Shown here: one piece after another, positions 44,334 to 52,829 of the stretch
Numbering within the stretch: position 1 is the stretch's first letter
Layout of the letters: the number at the start of each line of letters is the position of its first letter
DNA from: JAEUPI01 sp963814435
GTDB taxonomy: Bacteria > Pseudomonadota > Gammaproteobacteria > Burkholderiales > Burkholderiaceae_C
Direction: 5' to 3'
Assembly (NCBI GenBank): GCA_963814435.1
Contig: CAWFCV010000028.1
Span: 496,001-560,000, forward strand
DNA length: 64,000 bases
Notes under the pieces: model-generated
What the model was told of the DNA's origin: nothing
Seen by the model: the letters and a program-made list of their open reading frames with translations, nothing else
Database searches by the model: none
Position numbers and translations under genes: made by a program

Positions 44334-45287
44334 ATGAAGAACGTCACCATCAGACAGCTGCGTGTTTTTGCCGAGGTGGCGCGACATCTGAGCTTTTCGC
44401 GCGCCGCCGCCGAGCTGCACCTCACACCGCCGGCGGTGACGATGCAGGTCAAGGAGTTCGAGGCCAACGTCGGCCTGCCGCTGTTCGACCGCCAGGGCCG
44501 GCAGATCGCGTTGACCACGGTGGGCGAGTACATGCTGTCGTACGTGCGACGCATGCTGGCGGTGTTGAAGGACGCCGAAGACGCCGTGGCCCGCTTCAAG
44601 GGGCTGCAGGGCGGCAACCTGACCATCGGCATGGTCAGCACGGCGGAGTACTTCGTGCCGCGGCTGCTGGCGCGTTTTCGTGCCGAGCATCCCGGCATCG
44701 AGGTGCGGCTGCGCCTGGGCAACCGCGAGCAGCTGGTGCAGCTGATGCAGCGCAACGAGGTCGACCTGGCCATCATGGGGCGGCCGCCCAAGGAATGGGC
44801 CACGCGCGCCGAACCGTTCGCGATGCACCCGCATGTGCTGGTGACGGCGGTCGACCACCCCTTCACGCGCCTGGATCATGTGCCCGCGCTGGCGCTGGCG
44901 CATGAGGGCTTCATCGTGCGCGAGCCCGGCTCGGGCACCCGCGCGGCGCTGGAGGAATACATCCGCGAGCACCACCTCGACATGCGCGTCGTGATGGAGA
45001 TGGCGAGCAACGAGTCGATCAAGCAGGCGGTGATGGCTGGCATGGGCGTCAGCCTGCTGTCGCTGCACACCATCGCGCTCGAACTCAAGCAGGGCCTGAT
45101 CGCCACGCCCGATGTCGAGGGCCTGCCGGTGGTGCGGCGCTGGCATGTCGTGAACAACCTGGCCAAGACCTTGTCGCCGGCGGCGGAGGCGCTGCGCTAC
45201 TTCGTGCTCGAGCAGGGCGAGGCCGAGCTGGCGTCGATCTTCGGCAGCCAGCGCGCGCCGGCCAGGCGCCGGCGCGCAGCGCGATAG
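44334..45287 (+). CDS. cbbR: CbbR, LysR-type regulator of the cbb operon
   Basis: A 317-residue LysR regulator. The N-terminal helix-turn-helix is ITRQLRVF-like (RQLRVFAEVARHLSFSRAAAELHLT) and the effector domain includes LTIGMVSTAEYFVPRLLARF and REPGSGTRAALEEY. It is divergent from cbbL with a 110-base gap, the standard arrangement. It would activate the operon on sensing metabolites such as RuBP or phosphoenolpyruvate. The frame is intact; no strong ribosome-binding site precedes the ATG. Confidence 0.93.
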   Translation: MKNVTIRQLRVFAEVARHLSFSRAAAELHLTPPAVTMQVKEFEANVGLPLFDRQGRQIALTTVGEYMLSYVRRMLAVLKDAEDAVARFKGLQGGNLTIGMVSTAEYFVPRLLARFRAEHPGIEVRLRLGNREQLVQLMQRNEVDLAIMGRPPKEWATRAEPFAMHPHVLVTAVDHPFTRLDHVPALALAHEGFIVREPGSGTRAALEEYIREHHLDMRVVMEMASNESIKQAVMAGMGVSLLSLHTIALELKQGLIATPDVEGLPVVRRWHVVNNLAKTLSPAAEALRYFVLEQGEAELASIFGSQRAPARRRRAAR

Positions 45288-45474
45288 CGCGTCACGCGCA
45301 GCAGCACAAAGTGTCGGACACTTGCGCGAGGTCAGGCGGCTACAGGTTTGCCCCTACCCCAAGCGAGCAATGTCGGCGACATTCACCGGCGCCGAGAATG
45401 GCATGTGCCCGCGGAGGGTCCGTCGCACAACGCGCCGAACTTTCGACTGGATCTACTGGATGAGGAGACAAACA

Positions 45475-45792
45475 TGAATCTGCAAGCCCGGCTTGCCGTG
45501 CTCGTGCCCCTGCTGCTGGCGGCGGCCACGCCGCCAGCGCAGGCCCAGGACGCGAACCAGGGGCGCAACCTGGCAGCCACCTGTGCCAACTGCCATGGCA
45601 CCAACGGCCAGGCGCGTGGTGACTCCAAGGCGCTGGCCGGCGTGTCGGCCGAGAAGATCATCGCCGCGATCAACGACTTCAAGAGCGGCGCACAGCCCGC
45701 GACGATCATGCATCAGATCGCCAAGGGCTACACCGACGACCAGATCAAGCTGATTGCCGCGTTACTTCGCCGCGCAGCCGGCCAAGCAGTGA
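45475..45792 (+). CDS. fccA: Cytochrome c subunit of flavocytochrome c sulfide dehydrogenase, frameshifted at the end
   Basis: A signal peptide (LLLAAATPPAQAQ) precedes a small class I cytochrome with one heme motif (CANCHG near residue 40). The matching Met ligand is probably in ATIMHQIAKG. The text is disturbed only near its end: one surplus T near 45763 separates IKLIAA from AYFAAQPAKQ, and the joined frame stops at 45792, ten bases before the flavoprotein gene. A GAGGAG site precedes the ATG. It takes electrons from FccB to cytochrome c in the periplasm. Confidence 0.85.
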
Positions 45793-45802
45793 GGAGCCGA
45801 CC

Positions 45803-47098
45803 ATGAATCAGGCAACCGCATTTCTCTCGCCGCCGCGTGCTCGGCGCCGGTCTGGCCGCAGTGGCCGCCGTGCCGATGGCGGGCTGCGCCAACCTCGGTG
45901 GCGGTCCGTCGATCGGCCGCGTCGTCATCGTCGGCGGCGGCTTCGGCGGCGCCACCGCGGCGCGCTACTTGCGCCTGTGGGGCGGCAACGTCGACGTCAC
46001 GCTGGTCGAGCGCAACGACGAGCTTCGTCTCCTGCCCGATCTCCAACCTGGTGCTCGGCGGCCACAAGCAGATGAGCGACATCACGGTCGTCGTACGCCG
46101 GGCTGGAGCGCCATGGGCGTCAAGCGCATCCAGGGCGAGGTCGTGGCGATCGATCCGCAGGCCAAGGAAGTGCGACTGGCCGACGGGCGCAAGCTGCCCT
46201 ACGACCGCGCGATCGTTCGCCGGGCGTGGACTTCATGCTCGACCAGGTCGGCGGGCTCGCCACGCCGGCTGCGCAGGAGAAGTTCCTGCACAGCTGGAAG
46301 GCCGGCCCGCAGACCGTGGCGCTGCGCCGCCAGCTCGAGGCGATGCGCCGACGGCGGCGTCTACGCGCTGGCGATCCCGAAGGCGCCCGTACCGCTGCCC
46401 GCCCGGGCCCGTACGAGCGCGCGTGCATGGTGGCCAGCTACTTCAAGCAGTTCAAGCCGAAGTCCAAGGTGCTGGTGCTCGACGCCAACCCGGAGATCAC
46501 CTCGAAGAAGGCGCTGTTCGAGAAGGCCTTCGCCGACCACTACAAGGGCATCGTCGAGTACCGGCCCAACAACGAGCTGAAGGCGGTCGACGCCGCCAGC
46601 GGCACCGCCAAGCTGGAGTTCGACGACGTCAAGGCCGACGTGCTCAACGTCGTGCCGCCGCAGCGTGCCGGCGACATCGCGCGCACGGCCGGGCTGGTCA
46701 ACATGAACAACCGCTGGGTCGGCGTGAACTGGCTGACGATGGAATCCACTGCGGTGCCGGGCATCCATGTGCTGGGCGACGCGACGTTCTCGGCGCCGGC
46801 GATGCCCAAGTCGGGCCACATGGCCAACCAGCATGCCAAGGTGGCGGCCGCGGCCATCATCCAGCAGCTCAAGGGCCAGCCGGTGAGCGGCGCGCCGGTG
46901 GTGATGAACACCTGCTACAGCTTCGTCACCGCGCGCGACGTGATCCACGTCGCCTCGGTGCACCAGTACGACGCGGCCGAGAAGACCTTCAAGACCGTGC
47001 CGGGCTCGGGCGGCGTATCGCCAGGCGGCCAACCAGGTCGAGGGCCGCAACGCACTGGCCTGGGCCACCAACATCTGGGCCGACATGCTGGCGACTGA
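45803..47098 (+). CDS. fccB: Flavoprotein subunit of flavocytochrome c sulfide dehydrogenase, at least seven frameshifts
   Basis: The gene reads as fragments in three frames that join into one FccB of about 425 residues. These are a Tat leader (SRRRVLGAGLAAVAAVPMAGC), the FAD fold (VVIVGGGFGGATAARYL), VSCPISNLVLGGHKQMSD, HGVKRIQGEVVAID, YRCPPGPYERACMVASYF, NMNNRWVGVNWLTMES and SGHMANQHAKVAA. The redox cysteines of the family are present (SCPISN and NTCYSFV). Shifts occur near 45825, 46031, 46090, 46117, 46209, 46350 and 46390-46400, and another near 47020. Most are single surplus bases. The conserved content of every fragment speaks for sequencing error. The enzyme oxidises sulfide in the periplasm. 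Confidence 0.85.
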
Positions 47099-47195
47099 CC
47101 CACCCCCGAAGCGGGCCGACGCCCGCTTCCCCCTCGAGGGGGCGACACCAGCGGCCCGGCGGAGCCGGATCCGCGGTGTCCACTTGGCTCAACGG
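47099..47195 (+). repeat. Intergenic GC-rich repeat, copy 10
   Basis: Immediately after fccB: CCCCCGAAGCGGG, CCCCCTCGAGGGGG, GCGGCCCGGCGGAGCCGG and ATCCGCGGTGTCCACTTGG. It is a close relative of the copies after soeB and boxB, lying between convergent genes. Confidence 0.7.
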
Positions 47196-47200
47196 GCGCA

Positions 47201-47800
47201 CTACTTCATGCCGCTGATGTAGCTCGAAACGGCTTTCGTTTCCAGCTCGGTGAGCTTGCTGGCGATCGAGTGCATCACGGCGTTGTCGTTCGTGCGCTCG
47301 CGCGAGTTGAATTTCTTCAGCTGGTTCTCGAGGTACAACGCGTGCTGCCCGGCCAGGCGCGGCAGCAGGTCGGTGCCGTATCCGTTCTGGCCGTGGCAGC
47401 TGGCGCACGACGGGATGCCCGAGAACGGGTTACCGCGCCGGAAGATGAACTGCCCCACTTGCGCGAACTCCGGATCGTTGGCCGCGTGGGCGATCGGCTG
47501 GCGCGACTCGAAATAGCGCCCCAGCGCCGCGAACTCCGCCGGAGTCAGGTCCTCGACCATCGGGCGCATCGTGTCGCTCTTGCGACGGCCCGATTTGTAG
47601 TCGGCCAGTTGCCGCGCCATGTACTGTGCGTGCTGTCCGGCCAGCCGCGGAAAAACCGGGCTCGAGCTCTCTCCTTGCACGCCGTGGCAGATGAAGCACT
47701 TGCCTTGCACGATCTCTTCGGCGCGCGCGAGGTCGTCCGCGCCGGCGCCGAGCGGCAACAGCGACAGCGCACCGACCACGATGAAGCGGCATCCTTGCAT
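47201..47800 (-). CDS. Diheme cytochrome c4-like protein
   Basis: A 199-residue periplasmic cytochrome with a signal peptide (VVGALSLLPLGAGA) and two heme domains. Heme motifs are CFICHG near residue 35 and CASCHG near residue 130; each is followed by a FPRLAGQHAQY or LPRLAGQHALY segment, and Met ligands occur in DTMRPM and NAVMHSI. Such cytochromes pass electrons from sulfide or thiosulfate oxidation to terminal oxidases. It is convergent to fccAB. The frame is intact. Confidence 0.9.
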   Translation of the reverse strand: MQGCRFIVVGALSLLPLGAGADDLARAEEIVQGKCFICHGVQGESSSPVFPRLAGQHAQYMARQLADYKSGRRKSDTMRPMVEDLTPAEFAALGRYFESRQPIAHAANDPEFAQVGQFIFRRGNPFSGIPSCASCHGQNGYGTDLLPRLAGQHALYLENQLKKFNSRERTNDNAVMHSIASKLTELETKAVSSYISGMK

Positions 47801-48077
47801 GGCGGGGATCGCAGTTCGATGGATACTTCGGTTCGACGATGCCTCCCGACTCGAATCCGTCGTTGCGATCGTCCACCGCTTTGCTCATCGTCGCGCTGGC
47901 AGTCGCATCTCCACACTACCCACATGGGCTACGAGCCATCACCCATAGCGGTAATAGACGTCAGCGTCCCGCTCCGCGGTAATAGATGGCGAAGCGGCGC
48001 CGCGGGCGATGTGTTGCGGCTGCTGCCGATTCGGCAGTCGAGCACTGGGCGCGGGTCACGCCCGCATGGAGAGCAGC

Positions 48078-48305
48078 ATGAACTACGACAAGGAATTCGA
48101 CGCCTCCGGCCTGGCCTGCCCGCTGCCGATCGTCAAGACGAAGAAGTCGCTCGCCGACATGGCGTCCGGGCAGGTGCTGCGCGTGGTCGCCACCGACCCG
48201 GGCTCGGTGTGCGACATGCAGGCCTTTGCCGAGCAGACCGGCCACACGCTGCTGTCGTCGGGCACCGAGAACAGCAAGTACGTCTTCTTCCTCAAGAAGG
48301 CCTGA
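48078..48305 (+). CDS. tusA: TusA-family sulfur carrier
   Basis: A 75-residue TusA/SirA-type protein: MNYDKEFDASGLACPLPIVK carries the CPxP motif with the sulfur-binding Cys near residue 14. The rest is the usual two-layer fold (GQVLRVVATDPGSVCDMQAF). GGAGAGCAGC precedes the ATG at 48078; an ATG at 48066 is alternative. With the next gene (DsrE2) it forms the pair found in many sulfur oxidisers, moving sulfane sulfur to the rDsr or sHdr system. Confidence 0.9.
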   Translation: MNYDKEFDASGLACPLPIVKTKKSLADMASGQVLRVVATDPGSVCDMQAFAEQTGHTLLSSGTENSKYVFFLKKA

Positions 48306-48332
48306 GCGTCAGTCCAATCCGAAAGGAGCCGC

Positions 48333-48804
48333 ATGGCTGCGAAGAAGATGGCGATCATCGCCACCAAGGGTGCGCTGGACATGGCGTACCCGCCGTTGAT
48401 CCTGGCCTCGACCGCTGCCGCGCTGGGCTGGGAGGTGCAGGTCTTCTTCACCTTCTACGGCCTGCAGTTGCTGCGCAAGGACCTCGAGCGGCATCAAGAT
48501 CAGCCCGCTGGCCAACCCGGCCATGCCGATGCCGGTGCCGATGCCGGTGGTGGTGCAGATGCTGCCGGGCATGGAGTCGATGGCCACGATGATGATGAAG
48601 GCCAAGATGAAGAAGAAGGGCGTGGCCTCGCTCGAGGAACTGCGCTCGATCTGCCTGGAAGCCGACGTGAAGTTCATCGCCTGCCAGATGACGGTGGATC
48701 TGTTCGATTTCCAGAAGAGCGACTTCATCGACGGCATCGAGTACGGCGGCGCCGCGACGTTCCTGAAGTTCGCCGGCGAGACCGACGTCTGCCTGTTCAT
48801 CTGA
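48333..48804 (+). CDS. dsrE2: DsrE2-type membrane-associated sulfur protein, frameshifted
   Basis: A DsrE2-family protein of about 156 residues. The start is MAIIATKGALDMAYPPLILA and the family's unusual Met/Pro-rich middle (MPMPVPMPVVVQMLPGMESM) is present. The ending carries a conserved cysteine in FIACQMTVDLFDF. A surplus G near 48487 splits FYGLQLLRKDL from SGIKISPLANPA. AAAGGAG precedes the ATG. DsrE2 is thought to work with TusA and rhodanese in persulfide transfer at the membrane. Confidence 0.85.
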
Positions 48805-48893
48805 GGCCAGGTGATCCGGCCGCGCCGGGACCCGCGCGCGGCGCAACCGGTCTTCGTGGCACGAAACCCGCTCGTGCCGACAGGAGCATCGTG

Positions 48894-50022
48894 ATGAACG
48901 CTGCCGCGAGCAACCTGGCCACGATCGTCGTCTGGGGCGGGTTCGTGCTGGCGTTCGTCTTCGGCGCGGTCGCCAACAAGACCAACTTCTGCACCATGGG
49001 CGCGTTGTCGGACATCGTCAACATGGGCCACTGGGGCCGCATGCGCATGTGGCTGCTGGCGATCGCGGTGGCCGTGCTCGGCGCGAGCCGTGCTGGCCTA
49101 CACCGGGCAGGTCGACCTGTCGAAGGCCGTGACCCAGCGCCCGACGCTGTCGTGGCTGTCGCTGCTGGTCGGCGGCGTCTGCTTCGGCGTCGGCATGACG
49201 CTCGGCGGCGGCTGCGCCAACAAGAACCTGGTGCGCGTGGGCGGCGGCAGCGTGCGCTCGATCGTCGTGCTGGTCTTCGTGGCCATCGCGTCGTACATGA
49301 CGCTCAAGGGCCTGTTCGGCCAGTGGCGCGCCAGCTGTGCTCGACCCGGTGGCGATCGAACCTGGCCGACTTCGGCTGGAAGGATCAGGGCCTGGCCACC
49401 GCGCTGTCGCGGGCCACCGGCATGGCACCCAAGACGGCCTTGCTGGCCACATCGGCCACGCTCGTGCTGGGTCTGCTGGCGTTCGTGTTCAAGGACAAGC
49501 GTTTCGCGAACCAACCTGACGCAGATCGGCGGCGCGGTGGCGCTCGGCAGCCTGGTGGTCGGCGGCTGGTACGTCAGCGGCCATCTCGGCTTCGGCGAGA
49601 ACCCGGACACGCTGGAGGACGTCTACTTCGCCACCAATTCGCGCACGCTGGAGTCGATGAGCTTCGTCGGACCGCTCGCCTACGGACTCGAGTTGCTGCT
49701 GTTGTGGACCGACAAGTCGCTGCACATCACCTTCGGCATCGCCAGCGTGGTGGGCGTGGTGCTCGGTTCGGCGGCGGTGGCACTGGCCTCGCGCAGCTTT
49801 CGCTGGGAGGGCTTCGCGTCGCTGGCCGACTTGCGCCAGCAGCTGGTGGGTGCGGTGCTGATGGGTTTCGGCGGCGTCACGGCGCTGGGCTGCACGATCG
49901 GCCAGGGATTGAGCGGCATTTCGACGCTGGCGATCGGATCGTTCATCGCCGTGGCCGGCATCATCGCCGGCTCGGTGGCCACGCTGAAGTACACGCTCTG
50001 GCGCGAAGAACACAGCGACTGA
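48894..50022 (+). CDS. YeeE/YedE-family sulfur-compound transporter, frameshifted
   Basis: A membrane protein of about 375 residues in several frames. It holds GAVANKTNFCTMGALSDIVN, VGMTLGGGCANKNLVRVGGG and GFGGVTALGCTIGQGLSG, each with the conserved cysteine loops of YeeE-type thiosulfate transporters. Breaks lie near 49085 (between AVAVLGA and VLAYTGQ), near 49340-49370 and near 49505. The last third is uninterrupted. A CAGGAGCATC site precedes the ATG. Uptake of thiosulfate or another sulfur species for the cytoplasmic TusA/DsrE2 route fits the order of genes. Confidence 0.85.
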
Positions 50023-50189
50023 TCGACCGCCCGCGAACAGCGGATGCAGCTTGCGCCGGCGCAGCTGTTGGCGGCACCGGCCGAGCCGCTGGCGACCTGA
50101 CCGCCACCAGGGTGTTTGTGCCGGTGTTCGCCGCGGCCTGACGGCGGTAGATTGACCCTTCCCACAACGACCCCGTCAGGAGACCGAGC

Positions 50190-51512
50190 ATGCAGTGCTT
50201 CGAGATTCGTGGCCGTCTGGCCATCGGCGCGATGGCGGCCATCGCTGCGGTCTGGACCACGATTGCCGCCGCGCAGCCGCTGCCGAAGGCGAGCCCGGAG
50301 TCGGTGGGCATGTCCACCGAACGGCTGGGCAAGTTGACCGCCGCGCTGCAGCAGGAGGTGGCCGACAAGCGGCTGCCGGGCGCGGTGGTGATGGTCGCGC
50401 GCAACGGCAAGCTGGTCTATGCGCAGTCCTTCGGTGGCCTGAACAACGCCACTGGCGGCGCGATGAAGGAAGACTCGATCTTCCGCATCTACTCGATGAC
50501 CAAGCCGCTGGTCTCGACCGCGCTGATGATGCTGGTGGAGGACGGCAAGTTGCAACTCACCGACCCGGTGTCGAAGTTCCTGCCGTCGTTCAAGGCCCCG
50601 ATGGTCAGCGTGTCCAGCATGGACCCGGTGACGGGCGCCGTGAACAACCGGCTGGTGCCGGCCAACCGTGAGCCGACGATCTACGACCTGCTGCGCCACA
50701 CCTCGGGCGTGGCCTATGGTGAACTCACGCGCAACACGCTGGTGCGTGAGGCCTACGTGAAGGCGGGCGTCTACAAGCCCACGCTCGACTTCGACGCGCG
50801 CGAGTTGCCCGGCCCGCAGATGGCCGAGGCGCTGGGCAAGGCGCCGCTGGCGCAGCAGCCGGGCACGACCTGGGAGTACAGCCTGTCGGTCGACGTGCAG
50901 GGGCGCGTCATCGAGGCCGTGTCCGGCAAACGCCTGGGCGACTTCCTGCAGGAGCGCATGTTCGGTCCGCTGAAGATGGCGGACAGCGGGTTCATGGTGC
51001 CTGCGGCCAAGCTGCCCCGCGTCGCCGAGCCGTTTGCCAAGGACCCGGCCACCGGCGTGGACAACAAGCTCGTCGACATCAGCAAGCTGCCGGGCAACGA
51101 CTCGGGTGGCGCCGGCGGCGTCAGCACCGCAGGCGACTACCTGCGCTACTGCCAGGCGATGCTCAACGGCGGCCAGCTCGACGGCGCACGCATCCTGTCG
51201 CGCACGACAGTGCGCATGATGACCACGGACCACCTGGCCGGCATCAACACCACGTTCAACCCGGGCATGCTGCTGCTGGGCTCGCCCGGCTACAGCTTCG
51301 GCCTGGGTTTCCTGGTGCGACCCGCCGACGGCAACGCCGCGGTGCAGGGCTCGGCCGGCGAGTTCATGTGGGCCGGTTATGCCGGCACCTTCTTCTGGGC
51401 CGAGCCGAAGGAGCAGGTCTGCGCCGTCTACATGACGCAGGCGCCGAGCCCGTTGCGCGCGGGCTATCGTCGCATGATGAAAGACTTGGTGTCGCAATCC
51501 ATCGTCGATTGA
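50190..51512 (+). CDS. Serine beta-lactamase-like hydrolase
   Basis: A 440-residue exported protein with a signal peptide (MAAIAAVWTTIAAAQP). The penicillin-binding/class C fold motifs are the nucleophile SMTK near residue 104 (IFRIYSMTKPLVSTALMML), YSLSVDVQG in the position of YxN, and a C-terminal strand AGYAGTFFWAEP. Proteins of this type are esterases or peptidases as often as beta-lactamases, and the substrate cannot be told. AGGAGACCGAGC precedes the ATG. It stands alone between the sulfur and box regions. Confidence 0.85.
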   Translation: MQCFEIRGRLAIGAMAAIAAVWTTIAAAQPLPKASPESVGMSTERLGKLTAALQQEVADKRLPGAVVMVARNGKLVYAQSFGGLNNATGGAMKEDSIFRIYSMTKPLVSTALMMLVEDGKLQLTDPVSKFLPSFKAPMVSVSSMDPVTGAVNNRLVPANREPTIYDLLRHTSGVAYGELTRNTLVREAYVKAGVYKPTLDFDARELPGPQMAEALGKAPLAQQPGTTWEYSLSVDVQGRVIEAVSGKRLGDFLQERMFGPLKMADSGFMVPAAKLPRVAEPFAKDPATGVDNKLVDISKLPGNDSGGAGGVSTAGDYLRYCQAMLNGGQLDGARILSRTTVRMMTTDHLAGINTTFNPGMLLLGSPGYSFGLGFLVRPADGNAAVQGSAGEFMWAGYAGTFFWAEPKEQVCAVYMTQAPSPLRAGYRRMMKDLVSQSIVD

Positions 51513-51688
51513 CCGGCGCCGCAGCGCGCCGGGGCATGGGCCGGCGCCTGCCCGAATCTTCGCGGTTGCGCGGCATCGATCCGGCTTAGGAAGGCGGGCA
51601 GGTCGATGCTGCGCTGGACAGTCGGACTTGCCGAACCGATTCGGCTGCAGTATTGTGCCTAGCTGCACGTTAGAACCTCATCAAGGCG

Positions 51689-52720
51689 ATGTCGAGCAAT
51701 ATGATGCGTATGCGCGAGTCAGCAGCTGGCTCCACGGTGCCGGGTGCCGGGGTCGCTGAGCCGCGGGTTCGCCGCGATGGCTCTGCAGCGACGGCCGCCG
51801 TCGAGCGCCGCGCGACCGACGACCCCACCATTGCCGGCGCTGCCAAGCACCCGTTCCTGGTGAGTCTGGGTGAACGCGTCCGCGCGTTGCGATCACGTCG
51901 AGGCATGACCCGCAAGGCCTTGTCGCGCAGCGCCGATGTATCCGAGCGCCACCTGGCAAACCTCGAGTACGGGGTCGGCAACGCGTCGATCCTGGTGTTG
52001 CTTCAGGTGACCCAGGCGCTGCAATGCACGCTCGCCGAACTGCTGGGTGATGCCACCGCGTCATCGCCGGAGTGGCTGATGATTCGCGAGATGCTCGAGC
52101 AGCGCGACGAAGCCACGCTGCGCCGGGTCCGCGAGTCGATTGGCGAGCTGCTGGGCACCGGTGGTGCCCATGGGCGCGGCGCCTCGACGCGAAGCTCGCG
52201 CGTGGCATTGATCGGCTTGCGCGGCGCGGGTAAGTCCACGTTGGGCCGGATGCTGGCCGAGGAACTCGACTTTCCGTTTGTCGAGCTGAGCCGCCAGATC
52301 GAGCAGTTCGCCGGCTGCACGATCAGCGAAATCCAGGCGCTCTACGGCCAAAACGCCTATCGTCGCTATGAGCGACGGGCCCTCGAGGAGTCGATCCAGA
52401 TCTACCCCGAGGCCGTGATCGCCATCCCGGGCGGGCTGGTTTCCGACCCGGCCACCTTCAACCTGTTGCTCGCCCACTGCACCACGGTGTGGCTGTACGC
52501 CGACCCGCAGGACCACATGAAACGCGTCGCGGCGCAAGGCGATATGCGGCCAATGGCCGCCAGCAAGGAGGCCATGGAAGACCTGAAGGGCATCCTCGCT
52601 GGACGCGCCGCCTTCTATTCGAAGGCCGAGATGCGCCTGGACACCAGCGACCAGCCGCTCGAGGAGACTTTCCGGAAACTGAGTGCCATGGTCCGCGAGG
52701 CACTCGGCGTGGCAAAGTGA
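51689..52720 (+). CDS. boxR: BoxR, shikimate-kinase-type regulator of benzoyl-CoA degradation
   Basis: A 343-residue regulator of the BzdR/BoxR type. An XRE helix-turn-helix lies at about residues 55-115 (GERVRALRSRRGMTRKALS, VSERHLANLEYGVGN). It is linked to a shikimate-kinase-like domain with P-loop LIGLRGAGKSTLGRML near residue 175 and QNAYRRYERRALEE. In related bacteria benzoyl-CoA binds this domain and releases the protein from the box promoter. It is followed by boxC in the same direction, with an AT-rich gap containing palindromes. Several in-frame ATGs (51689-51710) could start it. Confidence 0.92.
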   Translation: MSSNMMRMRESAAGSTVPGAGVAEPRVRRDGSAATAAVERRATDDPTIAGAAKHPFLVSLGERVRALRSRRGMTRKALSRSADVSERHLANLEYGVGNASILVLLQVTQALQCTLAELLGDATASSPEWLMIREMLEQRDEATLRRVRESIGELLGTGGAHGRGASTRSSRVALIGLRGAGKSTLGRMLAEELDFPFVELSRQIEQFAGCTISEIQALYGQNAYRRYERRALEESIQIYPEAVIAIPGGLVSDPATFNLLLAHCTTVWLYADPQDHMKRVAAQGDMRPMAASKEAMEDLKGILAGRAAFYSKAEMRLDTSDQPLEETFRKLSAMVREALGVAK

Positions 52721-52829
52721 ATGTCCGTGTAAACATGCATAAAACTGCTTGCTTCGATCGTATATAGGCATTATTATGCCTAGCAAGAACATCGCATAAG
52801 CGCACTTTACTGCTGATTCAGGAGACCCC
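52721..52829 (+). promoter_or_regulatory. boxC promoter region with palindromes (candidate BoxR operator)
   Basis: This 109-base gap is AT-rich. TAGGCAT-TATT-ATGCCTA at 52765-52782 is a perfect 7-bp palindrome with flanking CTTGC...GCAAG arms at 52748-52752 and 52783-52787. A TGCATAAAACTGC element lies at 52735-52747, resembling the TGCA half-sites described for BzdR-type regulators. TTCAGGAGACC at the end is the boxC ribosome-binding site. Confidence 0.6.

Noticed and set aside
48009..48077. Longer TusA start upstream
   Set aside because: The added residues are Cys/Arg-rich and unlike the family; the ATG at 48078 has a fitting ribosome-binding site.
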